Assembly: GCF_030851345.1 (NCBI RefSeq)
Contig: NZ_JALPNU010000011.1
Coordinates: 62,001 to 126,000 of the forward strand
From: Marinifilum sp. D714
Lineage (GTDB): Bacteria; Bacteroidota; Bacteroidia; Bacteroidales; Marinifilaceae
DNA: 64,000 nt
Reading direction: 5' to 3'
The notes beneath the pieces were generated by a model, which was given only the letters and a program-made list of their open reading frames with translations, was not told where the DNA came from and ran no database searches. Both the position numbers and the translations under genes were made by a program. Of this stretch, positions 19,711-29,772 are shown one piece after another; position 1 is the first letter of the stretch, and every line of letters starts with the position of its first letter.

Positions 19711-19726
19711 GGTTCCACGTGGAACA
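19711..19726. promoter_or_regulatory. parS-like ParB binding site (site 1)
   Basis: GGTTCCACGTGGAACA contains the perfect 14-bp palindrome GTTCCACGTGGAAC. This equals the parS core known from Pseudomonas-type chromosomes and differs by one symmetric pair from the Bacillus form. It lies immediately after the mnmG stop codon, in non-coding DNA. ParA/ParB genes are not in the window. Confidence 0.65.
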
Positions 19727-21604
19727 TTATCGTCCCATAAGGACCAAAAGAACGTTTATATCACTTGGTGAGACACCAGAAATACGTGATGCCTGCCCTA
19801 TTGTTTGCGGCTGAATCTTATCCAACTTTTGTCTGGCTTCGGTAGATAAAGATTGTAATGTCATATAATCAAATCTACCTTTTATATCGATATTTTCCAA
19901 ACGCGTAAGCTTGTCGGCAATTAGTTTTTCTCTATCTATATATCCGCTATACTTTATTAAAACCTCGGCAGCTTCGATTATTTCCTCTTTACGATTTGGA
20001 ATTTCGTCTACTACCTCTTTTAATGGTATTACATCTTCAATAAGATCTTGAATACCTACTTGAGGACGTAAAATAATATCATATAACTTAACACCTTGTT
20101 TCAAGGGACTAGTTCCTAATTTCTCCAATACAGGATTTAAGAATTTTGGTTTACAACTAAACTCTTTACAAAACTGATACAACTTGTCTCTGTATTGAAT
20201 TTTCTCTTCCAATAAATCCATTCTTTCCTTATCAGCCAAACCCAACTCATATGCTTTTGGCGTTAATCGAACATCTGCATCATCTTGGCGAAGTAAAATT
20301 CGATATTCTGCTCGAGATGTAAACATTCGATATGGTTCATCTACCCCTTTTGTAACCAAATCATCAATTAAAACTCCAATGTAAGCTTCATCTCTTTTAA
20401 GGGTAAATTCAGGTTTACCTTGCACAGATAAGGCTGCATTAATACCTGCCATCATTCCTTGAGCACCGGCTTCTTCATATCCTGTAGTTCCATTAATTTG
20501 ACCTGCAAAATACAATTTTGAGATAATTTTGGTTTCCAAAGTATGGAACAATTGAGTTGGAGCAAAGTAATCATACTCGATTGCATATCCAGGACGATAC
20601 ATTTTTACATTCTCCAATCCAGGTACTTTTTGCAGTGCTTTCAATTGAACATCCCAAGGCAAACTTGATGAAAATCCATTAATGTAATATTCATGGGTAT
20701 GCTCCCCTTCCGGCTCCAAGAATAACAAGTGTTCATTCTTTTCTGCAAAAGTTGAAAGTTTTGATTCAATACTTGGACAATATCTTGGACCTGTACTTTG
20801 GATGGTACCATTATACATTGGTGAATCTTCAAATCCTTCTTTTAAATTATCATGAACTTCTGGATTCGTGTAAGTAATATAACAAGGTCTCTGACGAAGT
20901 ATTTTCTCTACATGATTATTCAGGTATGAGAATTGATAAAAACCTTTTTCACCTCCCTGCTCTCTCATTACAGAAAAATCAATTGTTCTTCCATCTAATC
21001 GAGCTGGTGTACCAGTTTTCATTCTTCCTACTTCGAATCCAAAGGATTTTAATTGTTCACTTATACCGAACGATGCTGGCTCTGCAGAACGCCCTCCTGT
21101 TTCTTGCTTTCTTCCAATGTGCATTAACCCATTCAGGAAAGTCCCATTGGTTAACACAACCGTTTCAGAATATATGTCAATTCCAAGTTTGGTTTTTACG
21201 CCTTTTACAACACCATCTTCAACAATAATTCCAACAACAGCATCCTGCCACATATCTAAATTGTCGGTATTTTCAACAATTTTGCGCCATTCAGCCGAGA
21301 AAATCATTCTATCACATTGAGCTCTTGGACTCCACATTGCCGGTCCTTTTGATCTATTCAACATTCTAAATTGAATTGATGAACGATCTGTAACAATACC
21401 GGTATATCCGCCTAATGCGTCCAGTTCTCGAACAATCTGACCTTTCGCAATTCCACCTATTGCAGGATTACAAGACATTTGAGCAATCTTGTTCATATCC
21501 ATTGTTATTAAAAGAACAGATGAACCAAGATTAGCTGCAGCAGTAGCTGCTTCACATCCTGCATGTCCAGCCCCTACTACTATTACATCATATTTAGGCA
21601 ACAT
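19727..21604 (-). CDS. mnmG: tRNA uridine-5-carboxymethylaminomethyl modification enzyme MnmG
   Basis: A 625-aa FAD-dependent enzyme that, with MnmE, modifies wobble uridine 34. The dinucleotide-binding fold starts at residue 7 ([14 protein letters not shown]). [20 protein letters not shown] and [17 protein letters not shown] are hallmark MnmG motifs, and the C-terminal helical domain is complete. No mnmE is nearby. It is flanked by a parS-like site, an association often seen near origins, and lies upstream of the ade gene. Confidence 0.96.
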   Translation of the reverse strand: MLPKYDVIVVGAGHAGCEAATAAANLGSSVLLITMDMNKIAQMSCNPAIGGIAKGQIVRELDALGGYTGIVTDRSSIQFRMLNRSKGPAMWSPRAQCDRMIFSAEWRKIVENTDNLDMWQDAVVGIIVEDGVVKGVKTKLGIDIYSETVVLTNGTFLNGLMHIGRKQETGGRSAEPASFGISEQLKSFGFEVGRMKTGTPARLDGRTIDFSVMREQGGEKGFYQFSYLNNHVEKILRQRPCYITYTNPEVHDNLKEGFEDSPMYNGTIQSTGPRYCPSIESKLSTFAEKNEHLLFLEPEGEHTHEYYINGFSSSLPWDVQLKALQKVPGLENVKMYRPGYAIEYDYFAPTQLFHTLETKIISKLYFAGQINGTTGYEEAGAQGMMAGINAALSVQGKPEFTLKRDEAYIGVLIDDLVTKGVDEPYRMFTSRAEYRILLRQDDADVRLTPKAYELGLADKERMDLLEEKIQYRDKLYQFCKEFSCKPKFLNPVLEKLGTSPLKQGVKLYDIILRPQVGIQDLIEDVIPLKEVVDEIPNRKEEIIEAAEVLIKYSGYIDREKLIADKLTRLENIDIKGRFDYMTLQSLSTEARQKLDKIQPQTIGQASRISGVSPSDINVLLVLMGR

Positions 21605-21755
21605 ACTATTATAAGATATTTGTATACTTTATTCCTTATTTACCTACAAAGATAAATAAATTAAAACTAATCCACTGAATATCAAAATACTAGAAAACAA
21701 CAACGCTCTCTAACATCTTGTAATCCAGCAAAATAAATTAAAAAATTTCACAAAA

Positions 21756-22181
21756 TTAAATAATCTTGGTAAGTAATGCTAATGATTCATCCTCCTTTTG
21801 TGTCATGATTGCCTGATCTTCATCAGTTTTATCATCAATCCCTAACAAATGAAGTACGCCATGAATAATAACACGATAGAGTTCCTCTAAATACTCACAT
21901 TTGTACTCTTCTGCATTGTCACGTACTGTATCAACACTTATAAAAAGATCTCCTGAGATAATATTAGCTACTGTGTAATCGAAGGTTATAATATCCGTAT
22001 AATAATCATGATTAAGGTGTTCTCGATTCATTTCCAACAAGTAATCATCGGAGCAGAAATAATAATTTATCTCTCCTATCTCACTGCCATTATTAACGAC
22101 AACGCGATTGACCCAATCGCTAATACGCTTTTGATCAATCGCGGGAATTTCTGTTTCACACGAATTATATGTAATCAACAT
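21756..22181 (-). CDS. ybeY: rRNA maturation RNase YbeY
   Basis: A 141-aa single-strand endoribonuclease needed for 16S rRNA maturation and ribosome quality control. The metal-site motif is read as HGVLHLLGIDDKTDED (about residues 109-124). The first two His of the classical HGxxHLxGyDH are present, but the third His is replaced by an acidic/charged DDK stretch. LNHDYYTDIITFDY, the usual substrate-groove motif, is intact. It abuts the following ATPase gene (its start is 1 nt from that stop), so it is in a tight operon. Confidence 0.88.
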   Translation of the reverse strand: MLITYNSCETEIPAIDQKRISDWVNRVVVNNGSEIGEINYYFCSDDYLLEMNREHLNHDYYTDIITFDYTVANIISGDLFISVDTVRDNAEEYKCEYLEELYRVIIHGVLHLLGIDDKTDEDQAIMTQKEDESLALLTKII

Positions 22182-22589
22182 CTATGCAAATCTAAATTTC
22201 ATATCAACTAATGCGCCATTTTCGCAAAATTCAATATCATCAGCTAAATGATTCATAAGGAAAATACCTCTACCATGTGTTTTTTCTATATTTTCTGGTA
22301 AGGTTGGATCAGGAATATTTTCAAAATCAAATCCAGATCCTTCATCTTCAACAATAAACTGAATGGCTTCTTCATCGATATTGAATTCAACTTTTACTTT
22401 TTTTGATACATCTAATCGGTTGCCATGAAGAATGGCATTATTTACCGCTTCTATGATAGCTACCGAAATTTTACCGTAAATTTCCGAGCTTAAATTGTAG
22501 GAGGATGAAATATCATCTATCAATCTTTCAACCCTACTTATATTTTCTAGTTCAGATGGAAATACCAACAAGTTATCAGATTTAGTCAT
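22182..22589 (-). CDS. GHKL-type ATP-binding protein (RsbW-like anti-sigma factor/kinase)
   Basis: A 135-aa free-standing HATPase domain. The N-box is AIIEAVNNAILHGN (about residues 46-59), G1 is VEDEGSGFDF and G2 GRGIFLMNHLADD. This matches the HATPase_c_2 group that includes RsbW/SpoIIAB serine kinases and anti-sigma factors. No anti-anti-sigma (STAS) gene is adjacent. It sits between ybeY and DUF4175 and overlaps the DUF4175 stop by 8 nt. A regulatory role is inferred only from family. Confidence 0.82.
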   Translation of the reverse strand: MTKSDNLLVFPSELENISRVERLIDDISSSYNLSSEIYGKISVAIIEAVNNAILHGNRLDVSKKVKVEFNIDEEAIQFIVEDEGSGFDFENIPDPTLPENIEKTHGRGIFLMNHLADDIEFCENGALVDMKFRFA

Positions 22590-25500
22590 TATTAAGTTTT
22601 ATCATATAATCCAAGTACAACTTATTATAATAGTCGAACAATTTTACATTTGAGTCATAAAATACTCCTTCAAAATCTGTTCGTACTCTTTTATACTCAA
22701 ATATTTCTCTAGGGTTACTCAATTTTAAAATATTTCCTGATTTACTTTCTCGTTTCTTATCAAAATCTTTTTCCTTATGGGCATTTTCAGCTTCCAATAA
22801 TTTTGAAAAAATCCGATTTTGGCGTAAAATCATATTCGAATTTATCGAAAAATTAGAAATGTCCGACTCCATTTGGTCAAGCATTTTGGTAACTTCACGT
22901 AAGATTTTCTCACTTTCGTATCCAAGGCCTCCATTTCGAAGCATTTCTTGCAAATTTTGACGATACATTTCTTGTTGCTGTAAAAATTTCCCCAACCTCT
23001 CTTTTGAGTCTTTTCCTGAGTTACCTTTTTTCATATCAGAAATTAATTCTTCCAGCATTTTTTTTAGTGATTTTTGATCAGATTTCAAACCAGAAAAAGA
23101 AGGTTGCCCTCCTTTCTTATCTCCCATTTGATCTCCAGGCATAGCATTTGCCATTTGCTCCATCATCTGTTTTAAGGCTTCCGATAAAAAAACACTTAAC
23201 TCATTAACCTCAGTTAAAACTTTATGTTGTGCTGTTGCTGCCTGTATTTTTCTTCTCTCACTTGCATCAGCAATGACTTTTTCCAGTTCGTTTTCAATAT
23301 TGAAAATTCGATTACCAATTAATGAGGCAACCTGAGGTGATCGGGCTGATAAGGCGGTTAAAGAATCTTGTATAAGAGCATATTCTTCTTTTAAATTACC
23401 TTGTTTTTCAATCATTTCAACATACTTTGGATTTAAATAGCCAATTCTTTTAAAGCTATTTAAAACCTCTTCTTGCTGAAAAGAAAATTCAATCAAATTA
23501 TTCATCAATCGAATTAAGTTTCCAATATCAGCAATCATTTGCGCTGATATATTGTTGGCAATATTATCATTCAATTTTTGAGCGAAACTTCTCTGTTTAG
23601 AAGAGGTTTTTTTCATACTCTTTGCCCCTTTACCAATTTTATTGTTCTCAAAAAATTGATTTGATTCTTGTATCATTTTATCAATTTCGTCTTGAAGCTC
23701 GTTTAAATCCTTATCGAAATCGTATGGTTTCTGAATAGAGGAATTTTTATCCAGAACATCTTTTAAATCATCTTTCAATGCATTCCACTTTTCCTCTCCC
23801 AACTTCTGATCTTGCCTTATTTTTCCAGCTTTTCTTCGATTCTTATCCGCAGATTCATCTTGTTCTTCAGCCAATTTATTAATTCGATCTGTCAATTGCT
23901 GAACGCGAACTTCAATCTCATATCTTTCAAGTAATTGCAGATTTCTATCCAATTGTTTTTGAAAATCATCAACCGACATTTTTAGCTGATTTCCTAGCTT
24001 ATTGATGTCTTCAGATTTAAGATCCTCGGCTAATTTATTGAACTCATCAAACAACTTCTGCAGTTCGGGATCCATTATTTTTTCAAGCAAATCTTCTATT
24101 TGCTTTTGCTTTTCCATTAAAAGTGGATCATCCATTCCAGCTGAGTTCATCAAACGATTTTTACGCTGATTTTCTTGAATCACTTCTTGCAGCAAATCAT
24201 CCAGTTGCTTTTTCTTATTTCCTATTTCATTAAGCAATTGTTCCTGTTGCCATTTTTCTGCCGATCCATCCAAAGTATTTTTTTGCATGCGTAAAATATC
24301 TTGTTGAATGGATTCGCTTAATTGGATACTCTTGTTAATTTTACTTCCAATGCTATCCTGAACAACTGCATTCAAATCATAAAGTTGTTTCGAATCAGGA
24401 ATGTAATAATTGAATTGTTGTGAACTTGCTTTCTTTGCACCATTAATACCATCATTATCGAAAACTTCGAAATAATATTTTACGTTACTTCCCTCTTGAA
24501 AATTTTCGGATGCAAAATCGAAAGAAAAGAAAAACTCCTGAGCACTCAAATTTCGGTTGAACGATATTGGAATGTAAACCGGAGATAAATTATCAGCTTC
24601 GTAAACAAATCTCAATTTTGAAAATCCATAATCATCTTTTATCTGACCTCGAAAATAATATCCCGATTCAATCAATGAATCTTGAATGCTTGCAATTTTA
24701 ATTTGTGGATACAAATCGGGAATTACATCGACATTGTATTTTGCATAGGATTCTCTATTAAATTCTTTATTACTTAGATAAATTCTATATGAATTTTGTT
24801 TCCTGATTTTTCGTGAAAATTTAAGCCTACTTCCATCTAAAATTACCGGGCTAGGATTCAGTGAATCAGAAAAAATTAATTCTCCTGTACTTGAAAAGTC
24901 AGTTTCGAACACCCACTCCAAGTTCGAACCTTCTGGTACACTGACATCTCCGATGTTTTTTTCAATCCGTAAAGGCAATTTTGTATAGGCTGGAGATTTT
25001 ATTGAAATAGAAAAATTTTTAATGCCAGGCTTGGAAATCACCTTTATTTTAAATTCTTCAGAAATTACTTTTCCCGATTGTAGTCGAAAACTAATATCTG
25101 AATTGATATTTCGGAATAAATAGGAAAATTCTATCGAATTTTCTTTTTTCATCAAAAACCTCGAATTATCTGTAAGCAAGTACACTTCGCTTGGAATGTA
25201 CTTCCCTATAGTGTGAGCTTTTAAGCTAAAATTAGAGCCTTTTACTGCTATTCCTGTCCAATTATCTAACTTAAACGAAAAATCGGCAGGAGGAGTGTAT
25301 TTTGTGTCGTAATTTACAAGTCTTTCCGTACTGTTTAAGTACATATCAGGGATTAAAAAATGCACTAGAGCAATTATAGTTGCAAGAGCAAACAAGTACT
25401 TTAAATATTTATAATTTGCCTTAAGCGAAACTGCTTTTCGGAAAGGAATAATTTTAACCGATTCGATTCTTTGATTGATACTGGCCAATAGTAAAGAATT

Positions 25501-25878
25501 CTCTTTTTGATTTATTTGTTCTGCTTGCTCGGTTAATTCCAGGGTATTAATTAGTTTATCCTGAAGGTCAGGAAAATGTGTTGAAATAATATCAATTGCT
25601 TGTCGATACGAAATTCGTTTTCCAATTTTTAATAGTCCAACAATTGGACGAATTAAAAACTGATATCCTAAAACAATAATGAATAAAGCAGAGAAAAAGA
25701 TTAATGTTGTTCTAACAGCAACGGATAAGTATAAGAAATACTCGAAAAAAGAGATCAGGAAAAAATAAGATAAAAACAATACAAGGCATAGCAGAAATCC
25801 ACGTAACAGTAAATTTTGGTAGTATTTGCGAATAAAACGATCAAGTTTCGCAATAAAAATATCCCGATTATTTTCCAT
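22582..25878 (-). CDS. DUF4175 family large membrane protein
   Basis: A 1098-aa protein of unknown function conserved in Bacteroidota. It has two hydrophobic segments near the N-terminus (about residues 20-45 and 50-75) and a third at about 155-172, then an extracytoplasmic beta-rich region (about 200-520) and long charged, Gln/Lys/Glu-rich coiled-coil segments (about 530-1060). Met- and Gly-rich stretches (about 900-930) precede the C-terminus. Placement with mnmG-ybeY upstream genes on one strand is a typical arrangement. Role at the envelope is inferred from topology only. Confidence 0.82.
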   Translation of the reverse strand: MENNRDIFIAKLDRFIRKYYQNLLLRGFLLCLVLFLSYFFLISFFEYFLYLSVAVRTTLIFFSALFIIVLGYQFLIRPIVGLLKIGKRISYRQAIDIISTHFPDLQDKLINTLELTEQAEQINQKENSLLLASINQRIESVKIIPFRKAVSLKANYKYLKYLFALATIIALVHFLIPDMYLNSTERLVNYDTKYTPPADFSFKLDNWTGIAVKGSNFSLKAHTIGKYIPSEVYLLTDNSRFLMKKENSIEFSYLFRNINSDISFRLQSGKVISEEFKIKVISKPGIKNFSISIKSPAYTKLPLRIEKNIGDVSVPEGSNLEWVFETDFSSTGELIFSDSLNPSPVILDGSRLKFSRKIRKQNSYRIYLSNKEFNRESYAKYNVDVIPDLYPQIKIASIQDSLIESGYYFRGQIKDDYGFSKLRFVYEADNLSPVYIPISFNRNLSAQEFFFSFDFASENFQEGSNVKYYFEVFDNDGINGAKKASSQQFNYYIPDSKQLYDLNAVVQDSIGSKINKSIQLSESIQQDILRMQKNTLDGSAEKWQQEQLLNEIGNKKKQLDDLLQEVIQENQRKNRLMNSAGMDDPLLMEKQKQIEDLLEKIMDPELQKLFDEFNKLAEDLKSEDINKLGNQLKMSVDDFQKQLDRNLQLLERYEIEVRVQQLTDRINKLAEEQDESADKNRRKAGKIRQDQKLGEEKWNALKDDLKDVLDKNSSIQKPYDFDKDLNELQDEIDKMIQESNQFFENNKIGKGAKSMKKTSSKQRSFAQKLNDNIANNISAQMIADIGNLIRLMNNLIEFSFQQEEVLNSFKRIGYLNPKYVEMIEKQGNLKEEYALIQDSLTALSARSPQVASLIGNRIFNIENELEKVIADASERRKIQAATAQHKVLTEVNELSVFLSEALKQMMEQMANAMPGDQMGDKKGGQPSFSGLKSDQKSLKKMLEELISDMKKGNSGKDSKERLGKFLQQQEMYRQNLQEMLRNGGLGYESEKILREVTKMLDQMESDISNFSINSNMILRQNRIFSKLLEAENAHKEKDFDKKRESKSGNILKLSNPREIFEYKRVRTDFEGVFYDSNVKLFDYYNKLYLDYMIKLNND

Positions 25879-25901
25879 TACTTATCTTCTACGCAATACA
25901 A

Positions 25902-27128
25902 TCAGTTACGATACAACCACTGTACAGGATTTAATTTGGTACTCCCCTTCCACAATTGAAATTTTAATACTGTTTGGTCTTGTGCATTATCGGTGTATAC
26001 AACACCAATTTTTTCTTTTGATTGAACTACATCTCCCTTTTTTACAATCACACTGGCCAGATTTGAATATACCGAGAAAAACTCACCATGGCGGATAATC
26101 ACGACATTGTTTAAACCAGGCATTGAAAGAATATGAGTAACCTCGCCTTTAAACACCGATCTACAATCCGATTTGGAATCTGTAGTAATATTAACACCAT
26201 CGTTTCGAACAGTAACATGCTTTAAAACCGGGTGTGGATGCTCTCCAAACTTTTCTGAAATAAAACCAGTTTTGGTTGGCCAAGGCAATTTTCCTTTATT
26301 CTTATCAAAGGATATGGAAAGTGTTTTGTCCTCTGGAGTAATGGCATATTTGCCTGAAGATTTGTTTGATTTTTTTGCCAATCGCGCCTGACGTTCAATA
26401 ATCTTTTGAATTTCCTTTTGCAATTTTTGAGCGTATCTTTTTTGTTTTCTCAAATCATCGCGAAGTTGTTTTTCCCTCTTTTTTAATTTCTGAACCAAGG
26501 CGGATTGTTGTGACTTTTCAGCAGACAACTTGTTATTTTCCTTTGTTTTTTGTGCCAGAAGATTAACCTTTTCTTCCTTAACTTTATTTAATTCGACAAT
26601 TTTTGCCGACAAGGAATCCTTTTTAACTCCAATAGTTTTGCCTTGTTTTCTACTATATTCGGAAAATTGCTGAAGGTATTTATACCTTTTATAGGCTTGG
26701 TTAAAATCCTTGGAAGAAAGTAAAAACATTAATTTTTCGTAGGAATTCCTTTGCTTGTGTGCATACACAATAACCTTGGCATATTGCTTTTTTAATTTCT
26801 CTAACTCATCTTCTAATTTCGAAATATCTTTATTCTTTTGATGAATTTGATTACCAATATAGCCTATTTCAGTTTCAATAGAACTTATTAATGATTGTCT
26901 TGATTGGATTCTTTGGTTCAGTAGATTCAATCGACCCAAACTTACCTTCTTGTTTTTTATCGTATTCTTTATGAGTGTATTGGTGTATGCAATATCTTTT
27001 TCATTCTGCTCTTTTCGCTTTTTTAGTGTCGAAATGCTTGTCTGAGAAAATCCGTCTATAGATAAAGTTATCAGTAGAATAATTATAAATAGCGGAAAGT
27101 TAAAGATTTTTTTTCTTGAAACACCCAT
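25902..27128 (-). CDS. EnvC-like murein hydrolase activator (degenerate LytM domain)
   Basis: A 408-aa envelope protein. Signal/membrane segment at about residues 12-28, long coiled coil (about 30-255) and a C-terminal M23/LytM-like domain (about 290-408). The zinc motifs are altered: the HxxxD-type position reads NDGVN and the late HxH position reads VYSNL instead of YxHL, so it probably does not cut peptidoglycan itself. This mirrors E. coli EnvC, which activates amidases. It lies 8 bp downstream of the DUF4292 gene. Confidence 0.85.
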   Translation of the reverse strand: MGVSRKKIFNFPLFIIILLITLSIDGFSQTSISTLKKRKEQNEKDIAYTNTLIKNTIKNKKVSLGRLNLLNQRIQSRQSLISSIETEIGYIGNQIHQKNKDISKLEDELEKLKKQYAKVIVYAHKQRNSYEKLMFLLSSKDFNQAYKRYKYLQQFSEYSRKQGKTIGVKKDSLSAKIVELNKVKEEKVNLLAQKTKENNKLSAEKSQQSALVQKLKKREKQLRDDLRKQKRYAQKLQKEIQKIIERQARLAKKSNKSSGKYAITPEDKTLSISFDKNKGKLPWPTKTGFISEKFGEHPHPVLKHVTVRNDGVNITTDSKSDCRSVFKGEVTHILSMPGLNNVVIIRHGEFFSVYSNLASVIVKKGDVVQSKEKIGVVYTDNAQDQTVLKFQLWKGSTKLNPVQWLYRN

Positions 27129-27136
27129 AATCTATT

Positions 27137-28003
27137 TTAAGGATATATTCTTTCGTACTTACTTGAAATTTTAAACGAAAACTTCAATTTTTCGTCGAAA
27201 GTGATCTTATTAAATTTAACACTACAAGATAATAAATGTTTTGGATCAGCCACCTCGAAACTTAATCGCTGTGGAAATTTACGATCCTCATACATTTTAA
27301 AATCCCTGTATTTTACACTTAAATCCTGTAAAACATCAAAATCCTTAACCAAAACATCTGTAATTCTCATTAATGATGGATCAATGTCAACTCTTTGGTA
27401 TCCAAAACGAGATAACCTTTTTAACTTATCCTTGCGAAGTTTCCTATCAACTTTTCGCGATTTTTCCGAAGTAAAAACGTACATATTATCAATAATCCGT
27501 CCATTAAAGCTACGAATAAAAGATTTTTCTTTTTCACCATTTGTTGTCTGAAAAACCGAATTGGTAAGAATGGCTTGAAGAGATTTAAAATCAAAATCAA
27601 CATTCAATTTTTCTCTAAAAAAATCATAGTCATCTATGAAGTATTTCTTTTTCAATCTATCTATCATCTTAACCGAATCCTGACTGATCATTAAACGTGC
27701 CACCTCTAAACCTCCAACCGGAGCGGTTATTGAAATCCAAATCAGACTATCTTTTTGAATTTTAATTGCACCTTTAAAGCTCTTCTTTACACCATCAACA
27801 GTATAATTAGCCGAGAATTTCTTAACGAACAAGGTTTTGTAATGTATACTGCTATCTATTAAATTTCTATACAGTTTTGCATCCGACATTGGTTTAGCCT
27901 TTATCACTCCAAGATCGTAGGTTGTTTTACACGAAAACTGAATAAAAGCCATGATTAAAACCATGGCTCCCAGGTATATTTTTGAATTTAATTTATTCTT
28001 CAT
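27137..28003 (-). CDS. DUF4292 lipoprotein
   Basis: A 288-aa protein of the Bacteroidota DUF4292 family; function unknown. The N-terminus is a lipoprotein signal ending FIQFSC (Cys about 25). The rest is beta-rich with a PVGGLEVARLMISQDSVKM segment that resembles the LolA/LolB-type fold used to handle lipoproteins, but this resemblance is inference. The start overlaps the stop of the upstream TPR gene by 11 nt, and the EnvC-like gene follows, so the three are one operon. Confidence 0.8.
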   Translation of the reverse strand: MKNKLNSKIYLGAMVLIMAFIQFSCKTTYDLGVIKAKPMSDAKLYRNLIDSSIHYKTLFVKKFSANYTVDGVKKSFKGAIKIQKDSLIWISITAPVGGLEVARLMISQDSVKMIDRLKKKYFIDDYDFFREKLNVDFDFKSLQAILTNSVFQTTNGEKEKSFIRSFNGRIIDNMYVFTSEKSRKVDRKLRKDKLKRLSRFGYQRVDIDPSLMRITDVLVKDFDVLQDLSVKYRDFKMYEDRKFPQRLSFEVADPKHLLSCSVKFNKITFDEKLKFSFKISSKYERIYP

Positions 28004-29765
28004 CTTCTTGTTCTTCAGGAATTGTTCCTGTTTTTACTTTTTCTGCAAGGTATTCTGAACCTTCGCCCAACTCCATTGCTTTCTTCCACTCTTCCATGGC
28101 TTTTTCACCTTCTCCTAACCTGTAAAGAATGTCCCCATAATGCTCTACCTGTACAGCTGAATCATTACCACCAAATTGCAAGGCATTTTCCATGGTTTCC
28201 TTTGCCTCTTTGTATTCTCCTAATCGGTATAAAACCCAAGCATGAGTATCCAAATAAGTTGGGTTTTCTGCCTCTAAGGCAATACATTTTGAACTCATTT
28301 TTTTTGCCTTTTCAAGTTGTTCTCCACGAACCGAAAGGTAATAACTGTAATTGTTTAGTACAATCACATTATCAGGCTCAAACAAAAGAACTTCATCGTA
28401 GGCTTTAAATGCCTTATCAGCATTACCGTTTTGGTAATAAGCATCACCCATATAAGTTCTGAACTGGATACGCAACTTTACATTATCACCAACATACATC
28501 ATTCCATTTTCGAATGCACTAATAGCAGTATTGTAATCGTTCCTTTGAGCTGCTGCTACTCCTTTAAATACATACAAAAGTGGTTGACTTGGGAAATATG
28601 TTAATGCTTCAGAGCTCACTTTTAACATACCATCGAAATCCAATAGTTCATTATAAATCAGCAATAATTCCTCCCAAACTATATAATTGGATTTTTCGTC
28701 TTCCAATACCTTTTCCAGATGATATTTTGCCCCTTCATTGTCTTTTCTTTTTCTTAAAAAATCAGCATATAAGGCATGCACACGAACGTGTCCAGGATGC
28801 ACTTTAACCAAGGTGTCAAGTAAAGATTTTAAATAATCATCGGATAATTCAGGTTGATCAGGGGCCATTAACATGGCAATTAAATATTGAATTTTCTGAT
28901 CGGCCTGTACTTCTTCTTGGGCAAATGCTTTGGCCAATGAAGCATTCGCATTTTCTAGTTCCCCTTTTTTTCTATAAAAATCAGCAAGGTAAAAATGAAC
29001 CAAACCATTATTTGGATCAATTTTCAAAATTTCCTGATACTGTTTAAAGGCTTTTTCCTCTTCGTTATCGGCCAAATATAAATCAGCTAACATTCCATAA
29101 AAATCGGCACGATAAGGATATTTCTTAATCAACTTTTGCACTTCTGCATAGGCCGATTTCTTATCTCCCATTTTAATGTAAAGTCTCTCCTTTTCAAGAG
29201 AAACTCCTTCCTGAATTCCTTCTTTTTTCTCTAAGCGGTCATAAACCTCTATTGCTTCTTCAAACTTCTCAACCGAAGCATATAAAGCTGCTTGTAGGTA
29301 AAAGAAATCATTTCTTTCCGGATACATTTCAATCAGTTCATCGTATACCTTACAGGCATGATCAATCATACCCTTCTTCTGGTAAATATTTGCCAATTGA
29401 ATCTGATACCAAAGGTTACGAGGTTGCTGTGCTACAGCACCACGAGCCAATTCAAGAGCACTGTTGTAATTTTCTTTACTTAGATAAATGTTTGCTAATT
29501 CGTATCGTACAACAGCACTCGAAGGATCTATTTTAAGGCAGGAAACATACAAAGAAATCCCTTTTTCTACCTCACCAAGTAAAATGGCTTTGGTGGCCTC
29601 AGCAAAAGCGTAATCGAACTCCAACTTTTGCTGTTCCGTAAGTTTTACTTCTTTTTGAAGCTTATCCTTTTTGGTAGATTTTACACTCTTTGCATGAGAA
29701 GGAATGCTGCATAAAACACAGCCTCCAACCAAGATTGATAATAACAATTTTCTTCCCGCCTTCAT
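27993..29765 (-). CDS. Periplasmic tetratricopeptide repeat protein
   Basis: A 590-aa protein with a signal peptide (about residues 1-25) and tandem TPR units through most of its length. Examples include the YELANIYLSKENYNSALELA, YQIQLANIYQKKGMIDHA and VLNNYSYYLS segments. It is probably a scaffold in the envelope. It is co-transcribed with the DUF4292 and EnvC-like genes (11-nt overlap) and follows the nucleotidyltransferase gene by 7 bp. No catalytic motif is visible. Partner proteins are unknown. Confidence 0.85.
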   Translation of the reverse strand: MKAGRKLLLSILVGGCVLCSIPSHAKSVKSTKKDKLQKEVKLTEQQKLEFDYAFAEATKAILLGEVEKGISLYVSCLKIDPSSAVVRYELANIYLSKENYNSALELARGAVAQQPRNLWYQIQLANIYQKKGMIDHACKVYDELIEMYPERNDFFYLQAALYASVEKFEEAIEVYDRLEKKEGIQEGVSLEKERLYIKMGDKKSAYAEVQKLIKKYPYRADFYGMLADLYLADNEEEKAFKQYQEILKIDPNNGLVHFYLADFYRKKGELENANASLAKAFAQEEVQADQKIQYLIAMLMAPDQPELSDDYLKSLLDTLVKVHPGHVRVHALYADFLRKRKDNEGAKYHLEKVLEDEKSNYIVWEELLLIYNELLDFDGMLKVSSEALTYFPSQPLLYVFKGVAAAQRNDYNTAISAFENGMMYVGDNVKLRIQFRTYMGDAYYQNGNADKAFKAYDEVLLFEPDNVIVLNNYSYYLSVRGEQLEKAKKMSSKCIALEAENPTYLDTHAWVLYRLGEYKEAKETMENALQFGGNDSAVQVEHYGDILYRLGEGEKAMEEWKKAMELGEGSEYLAEKVKTGTIPEEQEDEE

Positions 29766-29772
29766 CCTTTAT

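Noticed and set aside
19631-19726. A second terminator or operator formed by the parS-like palindrome
   Set aside because: The 14-bp dyad has no loop or T run and matches parS far better than a hairpin terminator.
22182-22589. GHKL protein as the anti-sigma of the sigma factor at 51 kb
   Set aside because: It is 29 kb away in a housekeeping operon; the membrane TPR protein overlapping the sigma gene is a much better partner.
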